DNA of 64,000 bases. Origin: PoT sp049331405 (GTDB lineage: Bacteria > Planctomycetota > Planctomycetia > Isosphaerales > Isosphaeraceae). The notes beneath the pieces were generated by a model, which ran no database searches, had not been told where the DNA came from, and saw only the letters and a program-made list of their open reading frames with translations. The stretch covers positions 6,386,001 to 6,450,000 of the forward strand of contig NZ_CP186274.1 in NCBI RefSeq assembly GCF_049331405.1. The letters run 5' to 3'. The translations under genes were made by a program, and so were the position numbers. This document shows, piece after piece, positions 9,901 to 18,368 of this stretch (positions within the stretch are counted from its first letter, which is position 1; every line of letters starts with the position of its first letter).

Positions 9901-12429
9901 CCGCGATCGGTCAGCCTCTTGAGCAAGGATTGGACGTCCTACTGGCATTCCCTGAGCTATCGCGACACGATCGCCCCCCAGGCCGAGAAGAACCCGTCGC
10001 TCCTGAAGCTGCCCGCCCCGCCGGTTCGCTCCGAGGATTACGACTGGGCGCTCGTCGGCGACGAGATCGTGGGCCGCAAGGTCGAGAGCCTCTCGGGCGT
10101 CCGCAAGGTTGTGCAGAGTGCCCTCGCCTACATCCGACCGTTCCAGGATGGCGAGACCCTGAAATACCAGTTCTACTACGAACCGGGGCAGGTCGCCGTG
10201 CATCCGGCCATCGGCCGTCTCGCTTTCCTGCTCGAGCCCGAGGGCGTGCGGCTCCACTGGATTACCAAGGAGGGAACCGACGACTGGACGGGGATCGAGC
10301 CCAATAACGCGGTCGACGTGCCGGGCGATCGGCGAGGCCCGTCTCCCCTGCCCCTGAAGGCCAAGGAATGGAACGCCATCAAGCTCGCCCTGGCCGATGG
10401 CAAGATCTCCATCACGCTCAATGATGCCCTGATCTATGAGCGACCCCTCGAACCCGAGAACTCTCGGACGTTCGCGTTCTATCACGAGAAGGATCGGACC
10501 CAGGTGCGCGTCCGCGGCATCGTCCGCGAGGGCGCCTGGCCGGAATTCATCCCCGCCGAGCTGTTCGCGCGGAAGGGCGAGGACGGTCCTCCCGAGCTCC
10601 GTCGGGCTCGCCTGGCCGTGATCGGCGAGGAGGCCCTCGTCAAGCAGGCCGATCAGGTCCTGAAGCGAGCCGCCGCGAAGTCCCCCGCCGAGCGTTATGA
10701 GATGCTGGCGGCCTGGGTCTTGCCCGGCGAGGATCACGCGACCTTCCGGCTCCAGGGGGATCTCACGCCCGCCGATCCTGCCCCGCCCGTCGCATCCGGC
10801 AAGGTCGCGGGGGGCTCGGTCGTCGCCCCGGCCCTCGAACTCGTCGCCGAGGCCAAGGCCCTCGGCAAGCTCCCGGAACTGCTCGAGCGGGCTCGAGGCT
10901 TCGGGGCGAAATCCGACCAGGACCGTCGCGGGCAACTCGCGATCGAGGCCCTGATCCTCGCGGCGCAGGGGAACGATGCCGCGGCCTCGGCCACGCTCGA
11001 GAGGCTCAACCCGCTCCTGGCGAAGGTCCCGGCCGACGCCCCCGAATGGCAACGTTGGCCCGAGATCGTCGCGGTCGCCGGCCTGCCCGAGTCGCTTCGC
11101 CAGGGGAAGGCCGCCTTGGCCCTGCTCGACGCCCTGGCCGACGCCCCTCTGAAGCTGGAGAAGGATGCGATCCCGCCGCGCTGGCTCCGGCATGCGAGGC
11201 ATGAGCGGGCCCTGGTCCAGGCGGTGAAGCCCGGGGGCTCTCGCGAGATCACCGGCTGGCTCGCCGTGGCTCCAGGGTCGGCCGAGGCTCGCGGCAGTGG
11301 GCTCGCCGCACCGTTCTGGACGGCACGCGAAGGGCTCTGGACCCGCTCCCCCGGCGAGGCCGACGACAGCCTCATCTTCCGCACGCCCCTGAAGCCCCCC
11401 TTCGTGCTGGCCGCCGAGCTTCGCGCTTCGGATCAAGGGCAGACGATGCTCTCCTACGGTGGGATGCAACTTGGCCTCAACGCCAAGGGGACGGCCCTGC
11501 TGGCCTCGTTCGGCAGCGCGTCCTTGCCCGACGTGACCCTGCCGGAAGCGGCGAAGGGGAGCGAGGGCTGGCGGGCGATCCGGATCGAGGCGAAGGACGC
11601 CAAGCTGATCGTGTCGGTCGACGGAGCCAGGGTCTGCGAGCAAGCTTTGACCGGCTCCTCCGACCCCTGGCTGGCGATCGCGACCAGGGAACGCGGCTCG
11701 GCCTCGATCCGCAACGTGGCGATCTCGGGCGAGCCGACGGTGCCCGAGTCTATCGACCTCGGCGACTCGCTGAACCTCGCCGGCTGGTCGGCCCGCTATT
11801 ACGACGAGGCCACGGCGGGGCCCCCAACAGCCTGGGAGAAGCGGGGCGACGAGATCCTCGGTGCCCGCCTCAAGCCGCCGCCCGATCAATCGAACGAGGC
11901 CATGCGATATTCCAGGAGTCAGGCCGCGGTACGTCCCGAACGCCATGCCGTGGTCGGGAGCCGTAGTGAGAGCCTCGTGCGTTACCACACGCCGCTCCGC
12001 GAGGACGGCTCCATCGAGTGTGAGTTCTTTTATGAACCCGGCCAGACCCTGGTCCACCCCGCTCTCGGGCGTCTCGCCTTCATCCTCGCCCCCAAGGGGG
12101 TGAGCCTCCACTGGCTGACCGATGGCGAATACGACCGCACGGGCCTCGCACCCGGCAATGAAACGCCAGACCCCTCGGGGCGTCGCGGCCCCGAGCAGCT
12201 CCCCCTCAAGGCGGGCGACTGGAACCGCCTGAAGCTGACGGTCGAAGGGAACAAGGTCGGCCTGATCCTCAACGACGTACCGATCTACGAGCGCGAGCTG
12301 GAGGCCGACAACTCGCGCCTCTTCGGCTTCTTCCACTATGCCGAGGAGACCGACTGCCGCATCCGCAATGTCCAGCGGCGAGGCAACTGGCCCCGCTCGC
12401 TGGGCAAGCCGGGCAAGGCCGCCCGTTGA
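979..12429 (+). CDS. Giant exported TPR protein with duplicated DUF1583-like C-terminal modules
   Basis: About 3,816 residues. The ATG at 979 is preferred over the in-frame GTG at 970 because AAGGAAGG (963-970) sits 8 bases upstream. Residues 1-25 form a signal peptide ending ASIASA-Q. From about residue 30 to 960, and in further blocks to about 2,200, the protein is tetratricopeptide-like helical pairs (for example AWLILGLFESQRGRDAAAVA). A Pro/Ala linker lies near residues 2,227-2,260. Two related beta-rich modules follow, at about 2,818-3,200 and 3,437-3,812; both contain FYYEPGQ or FFYEPGQ, then HPA-GRLAF and an NDxxIYER motif. These resemble the planctomycete DUF1583-type domain and LamG-like folds. 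It probably acts outside the cytoplasm as a large scaffold or ligand-binding protein; no catalytic motif was recognised. It stands alone and ends at a strong terminator. Confidence 0.88.
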   Translation: MSHRPWHILILLAWLLISMPSIASAQRPRKEAEPSAEISAEETRERTIIDRFVTLLEKNPRRGTALDRIYGYHVERGSIDAFLKPYQDRVAKDPEDGAAWLILGLFESQRGRDAAAVAAFKQAEAKRAADPLPCYYLGQALILTGQPEAAAEALERAIARKPTRADMLEIYQALGRSYQRTRQNEKALAVWNRLEAQFPNDLRVKEQVADALAEEAQPAQALTRYEALAKAVKDKYRQVRFQMEAAELKVRLARSAEALDDFERMLGQLNPDSWLYREVRRKIEEVFLRNDDLAGLAAYYERWIKKTPDDVEAFSRLGKTLANQGRTADALVWFEKAVKLAPSRRELRKALIDQLIQDGKYADASKQYEEIHKADPKNLDVVREWGQVLLKDETKPEAARKQTASEIWIKLTEGKEPDPLIVSQVADLFRQAEMPDQAINLYKKAIALAPEATQYREYLGEFLHTLKRPDEAKAVWGEIAAGSRHNAKNLARLGEVLAGFGYRKEAVDAFAEACKLDDNEYDLRVKYADALFQLDRHDDTLAQLDAADKLATDPEQSEAVLERRIKTYQAANALLAQADALQKELDGGKEPTATRWLRLARYLEAEQKPAEASSAIKKAMQADPKSVPVRTAASRIFEMGGDLGAATEVLKELTRLDRRGRSGYFASLAKLEARLGRREAALAAGRELLAASPGNPETYQDYSDLCFQLGEVEEGLDALRRSVRANPSDPKVALTLAEALARQFRTDEAIELFWRAFEKSAELDAKVGVIARLTELYLLRNQFDRLVSRLERLQAEPDKQREMSLCLAQAYASAGDLGTARQELERLLATNARDAQILGQLSTLSESESDLAAAVKFQKQLVEITPTEDAQLRLAQLHLQAGEGAEAEAIWSRLAASDKDSARSLQAVDSLLGANKREAVLTLTDRLIRRKPDDWEALFREGLALSGLNRDEEAARRFRSILELHTNDDEIGALAKSRMRNNSNRPAGALPTTAAAAMRIRTIPLQDRVYSASQARMAVGLDNRYSYGLSSNYVWSPFDYGQARMAALAWLYHQAEKSKAQDNYLKEQLAARDKNPGDPRLAWDWYLLQLVLQDQTQTYDAAKELAHRFPSDPSALWVYLNSLSSRTSGTGVNVRMAARAGSASDPTPALSAEELDQVVSAFQGLRKRRPDWIQGTVLPNVLVELKRAKRTEQETAVYREELDTAQDPGTIASLIQAAGTRGDVDALIALIDRSEKLQANRTSSSMMYYSPTSHLAAISQTISARGDAKSYADIPRLIDQQLLIARRARQSGKRNRTAARSSANVAISSRIVIYQANGQARSMQVDYPTPNAYLDQSGISTLRNAFDIYKRDDLLSDLLGYYRKRAEKAESAQDRLDASLVLSALDWWDENKDTAVADLKKAVEFSGGDNELALALAALYERQGEPDEAMATLDGIEALDNTTVQNRELAALRLAVSTGNLDRARLACDRLFGLRLDAATQTMLAGQMHQLGMHDQAESVLARAQRRAGQQTSTLVVLMSEYQRQDKADQATQIASQILRRGNRRTLPPGYYNEEESARDEAIRVLGRSGKLKELIARLEAQAERSPKSLQILQSLADYYRAANDRAKEKATYDRIIKIKPDDAKLRFQLATQLSQTGDFAAAVEHIREAVKQEPMLLANNGFDSVMSIYRQARKMEELATLLDSIDLKSISQPYYVGQILQGLLADPKTKDQGRKLLKKAWDVFADQRSQIMAYLDNNESWWNEPEAYEMCVSALIPNAAKVRRDPWTGLYEISMYQGDGRIVGMLTRVISAAKRLNKLDELGRQVDESLKQFPQWSGGKAMSAILLAHSNRVAEARARLKDLLDEENKGVPTQMRWVVAQELEDVPSLQEDVVKLYEREIKDSLTSNNRSNGLQYNTPILRLIAIYKQTGRSEQARNWLRKLSEVKPDYSGYPIQYLASQKANDLNELAAQMLQLDATIDAVRLYGEMFEAAANIPADSNYYPSRENATNMAQQGLEQAFNSIKADALGACFAGLLEPKPNPKPGEPQLNLMLGVRPRALDRAAVFSLADVLIAATTTRPEARAAVQASLAKAAERAPDDISVQVGLALVAFASGSAEGIDQSTKNLADLMAKTPLENLPAGTRANARQREEAARQMGLWLVARACWTVDSVRDRGDVFATRAFEAAQRQVDTYPALAMLREWGQVALDRGDRPTAEARWSRMLAMITVKPTPAKSARKPARPDGVPVPAPAPAPAAPAPARPTVGVKKVSQLVVTTPAAPQAAPSSISSLTSERFEQAAQLAKLAAEKGMNDLSLRAVREAIKSGPPMNPTLPDASMSMSVRSRRGMATTSANAADPLVERQLTTLVPLWKRSGVTPAQIYEILRDAVLPESRPQEVFLYAQPLANPESYGNTSLPEPRNLGSLLVQAAIDAKQTDDLRKVLEPRRGQLLAEPSASVLLSLLGIGLEDDALAGPALDALVTRLQRDSLLNSATLACQVAIPALGRQGLAPRGEALLEAVLKHLGTQPEEEPRNSLQRLLARHWFAKKELEKGRRLLEQSLSATEGGLAASRNNVDYVFYRRKMIFANFADEYARAGQVDDALDLLGRYSDLPQSRYNYGDSRSLGVTLVRQISQLPAAERYERLKVWTLPTASRTTVRLLGESMAYEPLPAIFTPQPIPSACFSDSLSTADLLLEAAKEAGKLDDLDAELQKAVEKKQDGAEMLWLLTRIARGQADTVADRLTRLADEYRTKLAEKPAPDETNRYSPSRPTYEWPAYLVAKACLADPKLAEIGERMGKDLVKLAFPPAQFDANLAQFLQLDLAESAWQRAAGQGSKLDRDPGLLHWPNDHLSNSTQGGWALQDGLLSSFGGTPTTLRLGFPVAGTFTFSFDAFLDDDHGAGIAYGGLNVGVQGKVKKVPVQGEAPSVRQWVRPGAFNRITIAAEPEKVRALVNGHVIQETNRSADSAPWLGFLHSPKAVYRNPEFSGSPEIPRSVSLLSKDWTSYWHSLSYRDTIAPQAEKNPSLLKLPAPPVRSEDYDWALVGDEIVGRKVESLSGVRKVVQSALAYIRPFQDGETLKYQFYYEPGQVAVHPAIGRLAFLLEPEGVRLHWITKEGTDDWTGIEPNNAVDVPGDRRGPSPLPLKAKEWNAIKLALADGKISITLNDALIYERPLEPENSRTFAFYHEKDRTQVRVRGIVREGAWPEFIPAELFARKGEDGPPELRRARLAVIGEEALVKQADQVLKRAAAKSPAERYEMLAAWVLPGEDHATFRLQGDLTPADPAPPVASGKVAGGSVVAPALELVAEAKALGKLPELLERARGFGAKSDQDRRGQLAIEALILAAQGNDAAASATLERLNPLLAKVPADAPEWQRWPEIVAVAGLPESLRQGKAALALLDALADAPLKLEKDAIPPRWLRHARHERALVQAVKPGGSREITGWLAVAPGSAEARGSGLAAPFWTAREGLWTRSPGEADDSLIFRTPLKPPFVLAAELRASDQGQTMLSYGGMQLGLNAKGTALLASFGSASLPDVTLPEAAKGSEGWRAIRIEAKDAKLIVSVDGARVCEQALTGSSDPWLAIATRERGSASIRNVAISGEPTVPESIDLGDSLNLAGWSARYYDEATAGPPTAWEKRGDEILGARLKPPPDQSNEAMRYSRSQAAVRPERHAVVGSRSESLVRYHTPLREDGSIECEFFYEPGQTLVHPALGRLAFILAPKGVSLHWLTDGEYDRTGLAPGNETPDPSGRRGPEQLPLKAGDWNRLKLTVEGNKVGLILNDVPIYERELEADNSRLFGFFHYAEETDCRIRNVQRRGNWPRSLGKPGKAAR

Positions 12430-12446
12430 TCCGACCGGGAAACAAA

Positions 12447-12492
12447 GACGGCCCGGGCCGGCGAGTTTGATCCTCGCGCGACCCGGGCCGTC
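12447..12492. terminator. Bidirectional intrinsic terminator
   Basis: GACGGCCCGGG (12447-12457) and CCCGGGCCGTC (12482-12492) are perfect 11-bp inverted arms, with A-rich sequence before and a T-rich stretch after. It lies between two convergent genes and can serve both. Confidence 0.75.
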
Positions 12493-12520
12493 GTTTCATT
12501 TCAACACTTCAACAAGGTGC

Positions 12521-13987
<1,467 letters not shown>

Positions 13988-13992
13988 GGTCG

Positions 13993-16900
13993 TCACTCCA
14001 GTGTGATGGTTTCGTCGAGGTTGAGGATGACGCTGGCGGTGGCGGAATAGGCCGCGAGGTCCTTGGCATCGATCCCCGGTATCAAGGGGCTGTCGCCGTG
14101 GCCGACGAACTTCGCCGCCGCGTCCGCGTCGGTCTCGTAGGTTTTCCGGTAGCGCTCGAAGCCTCGCTTGAGGACCTCGAGCTCGCGCGCCGTCGGGGGC
14201 CGGGAGATCGCCCGTCGGAATGCATACGCAATCCGGTCGTCGATGGTTTGGCCCCCCTCCGTCAGCATGAGCCGGGCGAGCTGCCGCGCCGCCTCGACGT
14301 AAGTCACGTCGTTGAGCAGCTCGAGCGCCTGGAGCGGCGTGTTGGTCCGGGGCCGCTTGACCTGGCAGACCTCGCGGCTCGGCGCGTCGAACGTCGACAT
14401 CGTGGGGTGCGGGACCGTCCGCTTGCGATAGATGTAGAGGCTTCGGCGATAGAGGTTCGGCCCCTTGTCCTGCACATAAGGGGCTTCCCCCGCGCCTCCC
14501 GCCAGCTCTTCCCAGAGTCCCGCAGGCTGATAGGGCTTGATCGAGGGGCCGCCGAGCTTCTCGGTCAGCAGGTCGCCGATCGCCAGGGCGTTGTCGCGGA
14601 CGACCTCGGCCGGGAGCCGGAACCGAGGCCCGTGGGCCAGGAGTCGATTCTCGGGGTCGCGCTGGGTCAGCTCGGCGCTGGCCTGCGACCCCTGGCGATA
14701 CGTCGCGCTCGTCACGATCAGTCGATGCAGGGCCTTCACGTCCCAGCCGCTGCGGATGAACTGGATGGAGAGCCAGTCGAGCAACTCGCGGTGCGACGGC
14801 GGCTCGCTCTGGAGCCCGAAGTTCTCGGCCGTCTTCACCAGGCCGTTGCCGAAGTGCTGCTGCCAGAAGCGGTTGACCGTCACGCGGGACGTCAGCGGGT
14901 TCTCGGGCGCGACGAGCCAGCGGGCCAGCGCGAGCCGGTCGCGGCGGGCGTCGGAGGGGAGCGGCGGCAGGCAGTCGGGCACCCCCGGCTGGAGCTTCTC
15001 GGTCGTGTCCGGCATCTCGTACCGGCCACGCTTGAGCAGGAACGTGTCGCGAGGCTGGGGCTGGTCTTCCATCACCATGACGGTGGCCACCTGGCCTTCG
15101 AGCGCGGTCCGCTCCTGCCGGACCTTGGCCAGGGCGGCGTCGGCGGCCACCAACTCGGGCGAGAGCCGCTCTCTGGCGAACTTCGCCAGCCGAGCCTGTT
15201 GCGTCGGGGTCCGCTCATTGGCCGGTGTCCGGGCGAGCTGATAGGCCGGGGCATCGATCAGGGTCAGGACTTCCTCCCGGCTCAGCGTGCGTCGGTAGAT
15301 CCGCACGTCGGCGATCTCGCCGTTGAAGGGAGAGCTCGCCGACCTCTTGCCGAGCCGGAGCGGCTGCGCGGTGACGATCGTATCCTTGAGGGTATCGGCC
15401 TCGACCGCGAGCTTGGCGGGCACGCCGTTGACGTAGACGACCACGCCCGCGGCCTTGCTCGAGCCGTCGTACGTGACGAGGACGTGCGACCAGGCATCCC
15501 TCGGGAGCGGCGTCTCGGTCGTGACCTTGATGGCGTTCTGCGGCCAGGCGTTGACGAGGTGGACGGCGAGCTTCGCGTCGCCGACCATCACGTCGATCCC
15601 TCGATAACCCCCCGCCTCATCCATCTTGCTCAGGATGGTCCCGTCGCCGACGGGCTTCACCCAGGCGCCGTACGAGAAGCGGCTCGTCCGCTCGAGGTCC
15701 ACAACCTGGCCCGCGTCGACGAACGAGGTTGGCTGGCCGTCGAACTTCACGCCCTTGCCGGCAGGTCCTTCGACCCAGTTCGGCTGGCCGGCTCCCGCAA
15801 ACGAGGGGTCGGCCGGATTGCCGACAGACGAGAGGGCCTGGAGCGAGCCGTCGAGGGGAATCCGCAGGGCCCAGTCCTTCGGGTCGGGGGAGTTCGGCGC
15901 GACGCGTTGCTCATAGATCCAGCGAGCCAGGCGGGCGGCCATCCCGGCCTCGTGCTGCTTGACCAACTGCTCCGCGGCGGTGATCGCCGACGCGAGTTGA
16001 GCCAGGCGAGCCTCTTCCTCGGCGCTGGGGACCTGGAGCATGGGCGGGACGTTCCCGCGGGTCTCTGTGTAGACCCCCTTCTCGTTGACACTGTTGAAGA
16101 AGCCGAGGAACTGATAGAACTCTTTCTGCGTGACCGGGTCGTACTTGTGGTCGTGGCAGCGGGCACACCCCAGGGTGAGGCCCATGAAGACCGTCGCCGT
16201 GGTCTCGACCCGGTCGACGGCGTTCTCGATCCGCCACTCTTCCTCGATCGAGCCGGCCTCGGTCACGGTCCGGTTGTTGCGGTTGAAGCCGGTCGCGATC
16301 CTCTGGGCCCGGGTCGCGTTGGGCAGGAGGTCGCCGGCGAGTTGCTCGATCGCGAACTGGTCGAAGCGCTGATTGCTGTTGAACGCGTTGATGACCCAGT
16401 CACGCCAGGGCCACATCGACCTCGCGAAGTCATTCTGATACCCGTTGGTGTCGGCGAACCTCGCCTGGTCGAGCCATTCCATCGCCTGGCGCTCGCCATA
16501 GCGGCTCGATTCGAGCAGCCGATCGACGAGCCGGTCGTAGGCGTCGGCCCTCGTGTCGGCGAGGAAGGCGTCGACCTCCTTGGGGGTCGGCGGCAGGCCG
16601 GTCAGGTCGAGCGAGACGCGGCGAATCAACGTGACCTTGTCGGCCTCGGGCGTCGGCCGGAGGTTCTCGGCCTCGAGCTTGTGCAGCACGAACTGATCGA
16701 TGGGGTTCCTCGGCCAGGCCGCGTCCTTGACCTTGGGGGGCTCGGCGGCCCGGGGTGTTTCCAGGGCCCAGTGCTTGCCCCACTTCGCCCCCTGGTCGAC
16801 CCAGCGCTTGAGGGCCTCGACCTGCTGGATGGTCAAAGTATGTCCGGACTTCGGAGGAGGCATGACCTCTTCCGGGTCTTTGCTGATGATGCGGTGGATG

Positions 16901-17175
16901 AACTCGCTCTCCCCGCTCTTGCCCGGCAAGATGACCGCGTCCTGAGTGCGCAAGGCCCCTTCCCTGACGTCGAGCCGGAGGTCGGCCTGGCGCGTCTTGG
17001 GGTCGGGACCGTGGCAGAGGAAGCAGTTGTCGGAGAGGATGGGCAGCACGTCTCGGCTGAAGTCGACGGAGCCTGAATCCTCAGCTCTGGAAGGAGTTAC
17101 GGCTGCAAGCCAGGCGAAAGTCGCCAGGAATAGGGCGATCCATCGACGGCGATCGATTGAGAGTTCCGTTCGCAT
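13993..17175 (-). CDS. PSCyt1-DUF1549-LamG-DUF1553 (PSD1) protein
   Basis: 1,060 residues. I place the start at the ATG at 17175, where AAGGAAG lies just upstream, rather than the in-frame GTG at 17196. Residues 1-31 form a signal peptide. A planctomycete cytochrome C motif, CFLCH, lies at residues 51-55. DUF1549 covers about 155-365 and contains a second Cys/His cluster, CARCHDHKYDP. A LamG/concanavalin-like domain (about 440-650, RFSYGAWVKP) is inserted before DUF1553 (about 700-1,000, with VNRFWQQHFGNGLVKTAENF). These are exported, heme-binding planctomycete proteins of unknown reaction; the LamG insert suggests binding to a polysaccharide or glycoprotein. It is the first gene of a two-gene operon with DUF1501. 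Confidence 0.92.
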   Translation of the reverse strand: MRTELSIDRRRWIALFLATFAWLAAVTPSRAEDSGSVDFSRDVLPILSDNCFLCHGPDPKTRQADLRLDVREGALRTQDAVILPGKSGESEFIHRIISKDPEEVMPPPKSGHTLTIQQVEALKRWVDQGAKWGKHWALETPRAAEPPKVKDAAWPRNPIDQFVLHKLEAENLRPTPEADKVTLIRRVSLDLTGLPPTPKEVDAFLADTRADAYDRLVDRLLESSRYGERQAMEWLDQARFADTNGYQNDFARSMWPWRDWVINAFNSNQRFDQFAIEQLAGDLLPNATRAQRIATGFNRNNRTVTEAGSIEEEWRIENAVDRVETTATVFMGLTLGCARCHDHKYDPVTQKEFYQFLGFFNSVNEKGVYTETRGNVPPMLQVPSAEEEARLAQLASAITAAEQLVKQHEAGMAARLARWIYEQRVAPNSPDPKDWALRIPLDGSLQALSSVGNPADPSFAGAGQPNWVEGPAGKGVKFDGQPTSFVDAGQVVDLERTSRFSYGAWVKPVGDGTILSKMDEAGGYRGIDVMVGDAKLAVHLVNAWPQNAIKVTTETPLPRDAWSHVLVTYDGSSKAAGVVVYVNGVPAKLAVEADTLKDTIVTAQPLRLGKRSASSPFNGEIADVRIYRRTLSREEVLTLIDAPAYQLARTPANERTPTQQARLAKFARERLSPELVAADAALAKVRQERTALEGQVATVMVMEDQPQPRDTFLLKRGRYEMPDTTEKLQPGVPDCLPPLPSDARRDRLALARWLVAPENPLTSRVTVNRFWQQHFGNGLVKTAENFGLQSEPPSHRELLDWLSIQFIRSGWDVKALHRLIVTSATYRQGSQASAELTQRDPENRLLAHGPRFRLPAEVVRDNALAIGDLLTEKLGGPSIKPYQPAGLWEELAGGAGEAPYVQDKGPNLYRRSLYIYRKRTVPHPTMSTFDAPSREVCQVKRPRTNTPLQALELLNDVTYVEAARQLARLMLTEGGQTIDDRIAYAFRRAISRPPTARELEVLKRGFERYRKTYETDADAAAKFVGHGDSPLIPGIDAKDLAAYSATASVILNLDETITLE

Positions 17176-17234
17176 GACTTCCTTCGGAAGATTCACGAGG
17201 GCGGGGGCACGATCGGGGAGGAGCTTCGCCCCTT

Positions 17235-17264
17235 ATTATCGTCGCAAGTGGGACTTCTCCACAA
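17235..17264 (-). promoter_or_regulatory. Candidate promoter of PSD1-DUF1501 operon
   Basis: Read on the minus strand, TTGTGG (17264-17259) and GATAAT (17240-17235) are separated by 18 bases, about 60 bases upstream of the start at 17175. The -10 matches at five of six positions; the -35 is partial. Confidence 0.3.
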
Positions 17265-17419
17265 CAGGGAAACATCCTTCGAATGAGGACTACTGCCGTC
17301 GTGGGTTTCGCGTCCCCGAAGGACTCGAGGACGCGTCGACGGGCCCGATTGAAGTCGAGGGAATTACGCGAATGCTCGACCGCTATGGTCTGTCTCCGTC
17401 TATGACAGAGAAAGGGTGG

Positions 17420-17449
17420 ACCACTTTAAAAGTGGTACTATGTTATAGT
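17420..17449 (+). promoter_or_regulatory. Palindrome with -10-like hexamer
   Basis: 17420-17436 is a perfect palindrome (8-bp arms ACCACTTT and AAAGTGGT around one A). TATAGT follows at 17444-17449, so the palindrome would cover the -35 region of a plus-strand promoter. No -35 consensus is visible, which would suit an activator-dependent or repressed promoter. No clear downstream gene is present. Confidence 0.35.
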
Positions 17450-17515
17450 GCTGATTTTCTAATGCTGATATCGCCGCGGATCCGGAGGATTATATCTCTC
17501 GAAGGGGAGAACCTC

Positions 17516-17569
17516 ATGGATCAAGCGGGTGGAGGACGTAGGGTGGGGCGAAGCAGTGTAAGTCTCTGA
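17516..17569 (+). CDS. Possible 17-residue peptide
   Basis: The frame starts at an ATG with AAGGGGAG placed 6-8 bases upstream and encodes MDQAGGGRRVGRSSVSL. Its stop overlaps the next ATG in a TGATG junction, but the frame that follows is antisense to a real gene. It lies 70 bases downstream of a palindrome with a TATAGT hexamer. It is either a genuine short peptide or leader, or chance. Confidence 0.2.
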   Translation: MDQAGGGRRVGRSSVSL

Positions 17570-17760
17570 TGGGCGAGGTCGCGGGGTGTGGAGTTATGCC
17601 AGCGAGCGTGTTGTGGAGTCTCGTGGTTCGAGTCTGGTTGGGCGGGGTGGAGGCGGGGCGATTGGGACTTGCCTCGAGAGTCGGGCTCGAGCCCTATCAC
17701 CGAAGGGGGTGGTCACCGGTGTGTGGCCCGAGGCAAGGGGAGAGGTCGCGTGGCATGACG

Positions 17761-18252
17761 TCAGACTTCCAGGGTGCGGCCGATCATCCGTCGGACGCGA
17801 CGCAGGGCGTCTTCGATCTCGACGAGCCCGCCGACCTGGATCAGGGAGAAGATGATGCGGTCGATCTCGCCCTCGGCCTTCATCAGGATTCGATCTCGCT
17901 CGGACGTCCGCGACGGCTTCACCTTCGAGTGGTTGGTGTGGACGCCATTCGAAGACGCCAAGGACTTGGAGGCCGCGGGCGCGGCCGTCGAGGCTTCCTT
18001 GGTTGCGGAGGCGGAAGACCTGGTTGACTTCGACTTCTTCTCTCCGGAGGTGCCCTTCGTCCGAGAGCGGAGGTTCCCCGCGAGGCCGAGCTCGGCGCGA
18101 ATCTTGTGGACGAGGGTCCCGCTGATGGAGCCCTCGTGCCCCGCATCCTTCCAGGCCTGATTGACGAAGACGGGGTTGGCCTTGGGGTTCTTCTGCAGCA
18201 CGTCGACGACGAAGGCTGTCTTGTTGGTGCCGTTATTTGTTGCCGCGACCAT
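17761..18252 (-). CDS. Small basic planctomycete protein (KTAFV-type N-terminal domain)
   Basis: 163 residues. The ATG at 18252 is chosen because GGAGAGGAA lies just upstream; the frame extends further without such a site. Residues 8-60 (NKTAFVVDVLQKNPKANPVF, then AWKDAGHEGSISGTLVHKIR) form a compact helical domain that I recognise as recurrent in planctomycete genomes and resembling a small DNA-binding fold. A Ser/Lys/Ala-rich low-complexity linker follows (about 65-115), and a charged C-terminal helical segment (RDRILMKAEGEIDRIIFSLI) ends the protein. A nucleoid-associated or regulatory role is a guess; no function is established from the sequence. Confidence 0.7.
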   Translation of the reverse strand: MVAATNNGTNKTAFVVDVLQKNPKANPVFVNQAWKDAGHEGSISGTLVHKIRAELGLAGNLRSRTKGTSGEKKSKSTRSSASATKEASTAAPAASKSLASSNGVHTNHSKVKPSRTSERDRILMKAEGEIDRIIFSLIQVGGLVEIEDALRRVRRMIGRTLEV

Positions 18253-18368
18253 GGATTCCTCTCCACAGGTTTCATGACAGGCCGACGAGAGCGACGAGTG
18301 TAGCATAGCTCACGCGGATAATTACACCGAAGTCTCCCTCAAAATATCAGAATCTGCCGTAAGTTTAT

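Larger units (their letters stand above)
17176..17760. other. Intergenic region, 585 bases
   Basis: There is no convincing protein gene. It contains the candidate promoter for the PSD1 operon on the minus strand, a perfect 17-base palindrome with a TATAGT hexamer (17420-17449), and a possible 17-codon leader frame (17516-17569). Longer plus-strand frames here run antisense into the next gene and look spurious. Confidence 0.5.

Noticed and set aside
9844..12336. Minus-strand frame of 830 codons inside the giant TPR gene
   Set aside because: Antisense to the duplicated modules, with no motif of its own.
14098..17076. Long plus-strand frame of 992 codons opposite the PSCyt1/PSD1 gene
   Set aside because: It mirrors the real gene, has no domain, and is rich in Arg, Gly, Pro and Val as expected for an antisense frame in GC-rich DNA. 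The minus strand has signal peptide, CxxCH and DUF1549/1553 motifs.
17569..18027. Plus-strand frame of 152 codons following the possible 17-residue peptide
   Set aside because: More than half is antisense to the KTAFV-type gene, and the sequence shows no domain.
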